Assembly (NCBI GenBank): GCA_021737425.1
Contig: JAIPDZ010000013.1
Span: 1-32,345 of the forward strand
Length of the DNA: 32,345 nucleotides
Direction: 5' to 3'
Source of the DNA: Deltaproteobacteria bacterium
GTDB lineage: Bacteria > Desulfobacterota > DSM-4660 > Desulfatiglandales > Desulfatiglandaceae
A program made the position numbers and the translations under genes. Under the pieces are notes generated by a model, which saw only the letters and a program-made list of their open reading frames with translations, was not told where the DNA came from and searched no databases. Shown in pieces: positions 32,002-32,345 of the stretch (position 1 is the first letter of the stretch; every line of letters begins with the position of its first letter).

Positions 32002-32016
32002 GGTACAAATTGTTCC
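32002..32016. promoter_or_regulatory. Upstream activator dyad, copy 2
   Basis: GGTACAAATTGTTCC, identical to copy 1 except for one central base. Both copies are preceded by an extra G. The 33-bp spacing is close to three helical turns, placing both on one face of the helix. The centre is about 121 bp upstream of the -12 GC. Confidence 0.65.
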
Positions 32017-32116
32017 CGAAGCCTCACTATGTCTTACTCTATTTCACCCGGACAAGTCCAACTTTTTCGATTAACATCAAGTTCTTGTACCCACGCCCAT
32101 CACCGACTGTCTATAC

Positions 32117-32132
32117 TGGCATAGAAGTTGCT
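32117..32132 (+). promoter_or_regulatory. Canonical sigma-54 promoter (-24/-12)
   Basis: TGGCA (32117-32121), six bases, TTGCT (32128-32132). The invariant GG (32118-32119) and GC (32130-32131) are separated by ten bases, matching TGGCAY-N5-TTGCW. The predicted transcription start is about 12 bp further, near 32143, firing rightward away from the activator gene. Confidence 0.8.
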
Positions 32133-32142
32133 CAATAACTTT

Positions 32143-32281
32143 GGGAGAGGCCTTTGCAGAAACATTATCCTTCGCCTTTCACGGTTCATCGCAACAATAC
32201 CTTCCCGAGAAAAGCGGTCGTAAGGATGGGATAAAAAATCGGCATGAGATCACGACGCCTGCAAAGGTCTCCCTTTTATTT
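32143..32281 (+). ncRNA. Structured leader or sigma-54-driven small RNA, unknown class
   Basis: The predicted first transcribed bases GGGAGAGGCCTTTGCAG (32143-32159) pair with CTGCAAAGGTCTCCC (32259-32273): 15 base pairs interrupted only by a two-base bulge (GG 32149-32150). The distal arm is followed by TTTTATTT, like an intrinsic terminator. Inside, ATCCTT (32167-32172) pairs with AAGGAT (32222-32227), extendable by CG/CG and CC/GG past single bulges. The whole element is about 139 nt. It could be a free small RNA or an attenuating leader of the gene that starts at 32310. It does not match a riboswitch, 6S RNA or tmRNA as far as I can tell. Folding was done by eye. Confidence 0.5.
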
Positions 32282-32309
32282 GCATTTATGAATATCCATC
32301 CGACGGATT

Positions 32310-32345
32310 ATGGCCAAGGTGGGGATTCCCATATTTCAATCGAGA
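32310..32345 (+). CDS. Start of a probable NifX/NifB-type metal-cluster protein (runs off window)
   Basis: Twelve codons are visible from ATG 32310, reading MAKVGIPIFQSR and open to the window end. Short [KR]-[VI]-[AG]-IP-[IV]-[FW] starts of this kind are common in small dinitrogenase Fe-Mo cofactor biosynthesis (NifX/NifB C-terminal) domain proteins of sulfate reducers, including proteins of orp clusters. The Shine-Dalgarno is weak (GGA close to the ATG). An overlapping ATG at 32288 in another frame is open too but reads less like a known family. The call rests mostly on context: a sigma-54 promoter and activator directly upstream. Confidence 0.4.
   Translation, partial: MAKVGIPIFQSR

Noticed and set aside
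32288-32345. ORF starting at ATG 32288
   Set aside because: No ribosome-binding site and residues without family resemblance; the overlapping frame from 32310 reads like the start of a NifX-type protein.
1-32345. CRISPR arrays, rRNA or tRNA genes
   Set aside because: No regularly spaced repeats and no rRNA or tRNA-like segments were seen in any intergenic region.

Overview
This window reads as a chromosomal segment of a strictly anaerobic Desulfobacterota (deltaproteobacterial, sulfate-reducer-like) genome. The support is the mixture of an HdrD-type double-cluster Fe-S protein, a DUF362 ferredoxin-like protein, a selenoprotein form of SelD next to YedF, HypE, DUF481 and rhodanese-type envelope proteins, a recA-alaS gene pair, and at the right edge a PAS/sigma-54 activator facing a sigma-54 promoter. 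The lineage is inferred from gene content only. No rRNA, tRNA or CRISPR array was seen.

Layout. (1) 1-1620 is insertion-sequence debris: the tail of an ISL3-type transposase, a second 5'-truncated DDE transposase, and a yhcG/DUF1016 gene cut off by that element. 1619-2050 is a quiet AT-richer stretch. (2) clpB (minus) and an HdrD-like Fe-S protein (plus) diverge from a shared promoter region around 4831-4922. (3) larC-pgpA-cinA-thpR-recA-alaS run on the plus strand, the first four with overlapping ends. (4) bamD, trxA and a secreted rhodanese plus 60-aa protein operon lie on the minus strand. (5) DUF362-ilvE-mtnA (plus) converge on an alcohol dehydrogenase (minus). (6) A PAS histidine kinase is translationally coupled to rfbD and rfbB. 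(7) A lysine-rich small protein (minus) and a DUF481 outer-membrane protein (plus) follow. (8) hypE (minus) and selD-yedF (plus) diverge. (9) An HNH protein and a zinc-type CDF transporter are coupled, then comes a second secreted rhodanese. (10) A sigma-54 enhancer-binding protein (minus) lies divergent to a regulatory region holding two 15-bp dyads, a canonical -24/-12 promoter, a foldable leader or small RNA, and the first codons of a probable NifX/NifB-type metal-cluster protein that leaves the window.

Main points. selD is longer than a conventional call: it begins at 26551 and reads through an in-frame TGA at codon 18 (selenocysteine), with a SECIS-like hairpin just downstream. A caller that treats TGA as stop would drop the N-terminus. 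The most unusual part is 31840-32345. The arrangement resembles the sigma-54-controlled 'orange protein' (orp) clusters known from Desulfovibrio, but with a leader whose predicted first transcribed bases pair over 15 bp with a distal segment ending in a T-run. That leader matches no RNA class I recognise.
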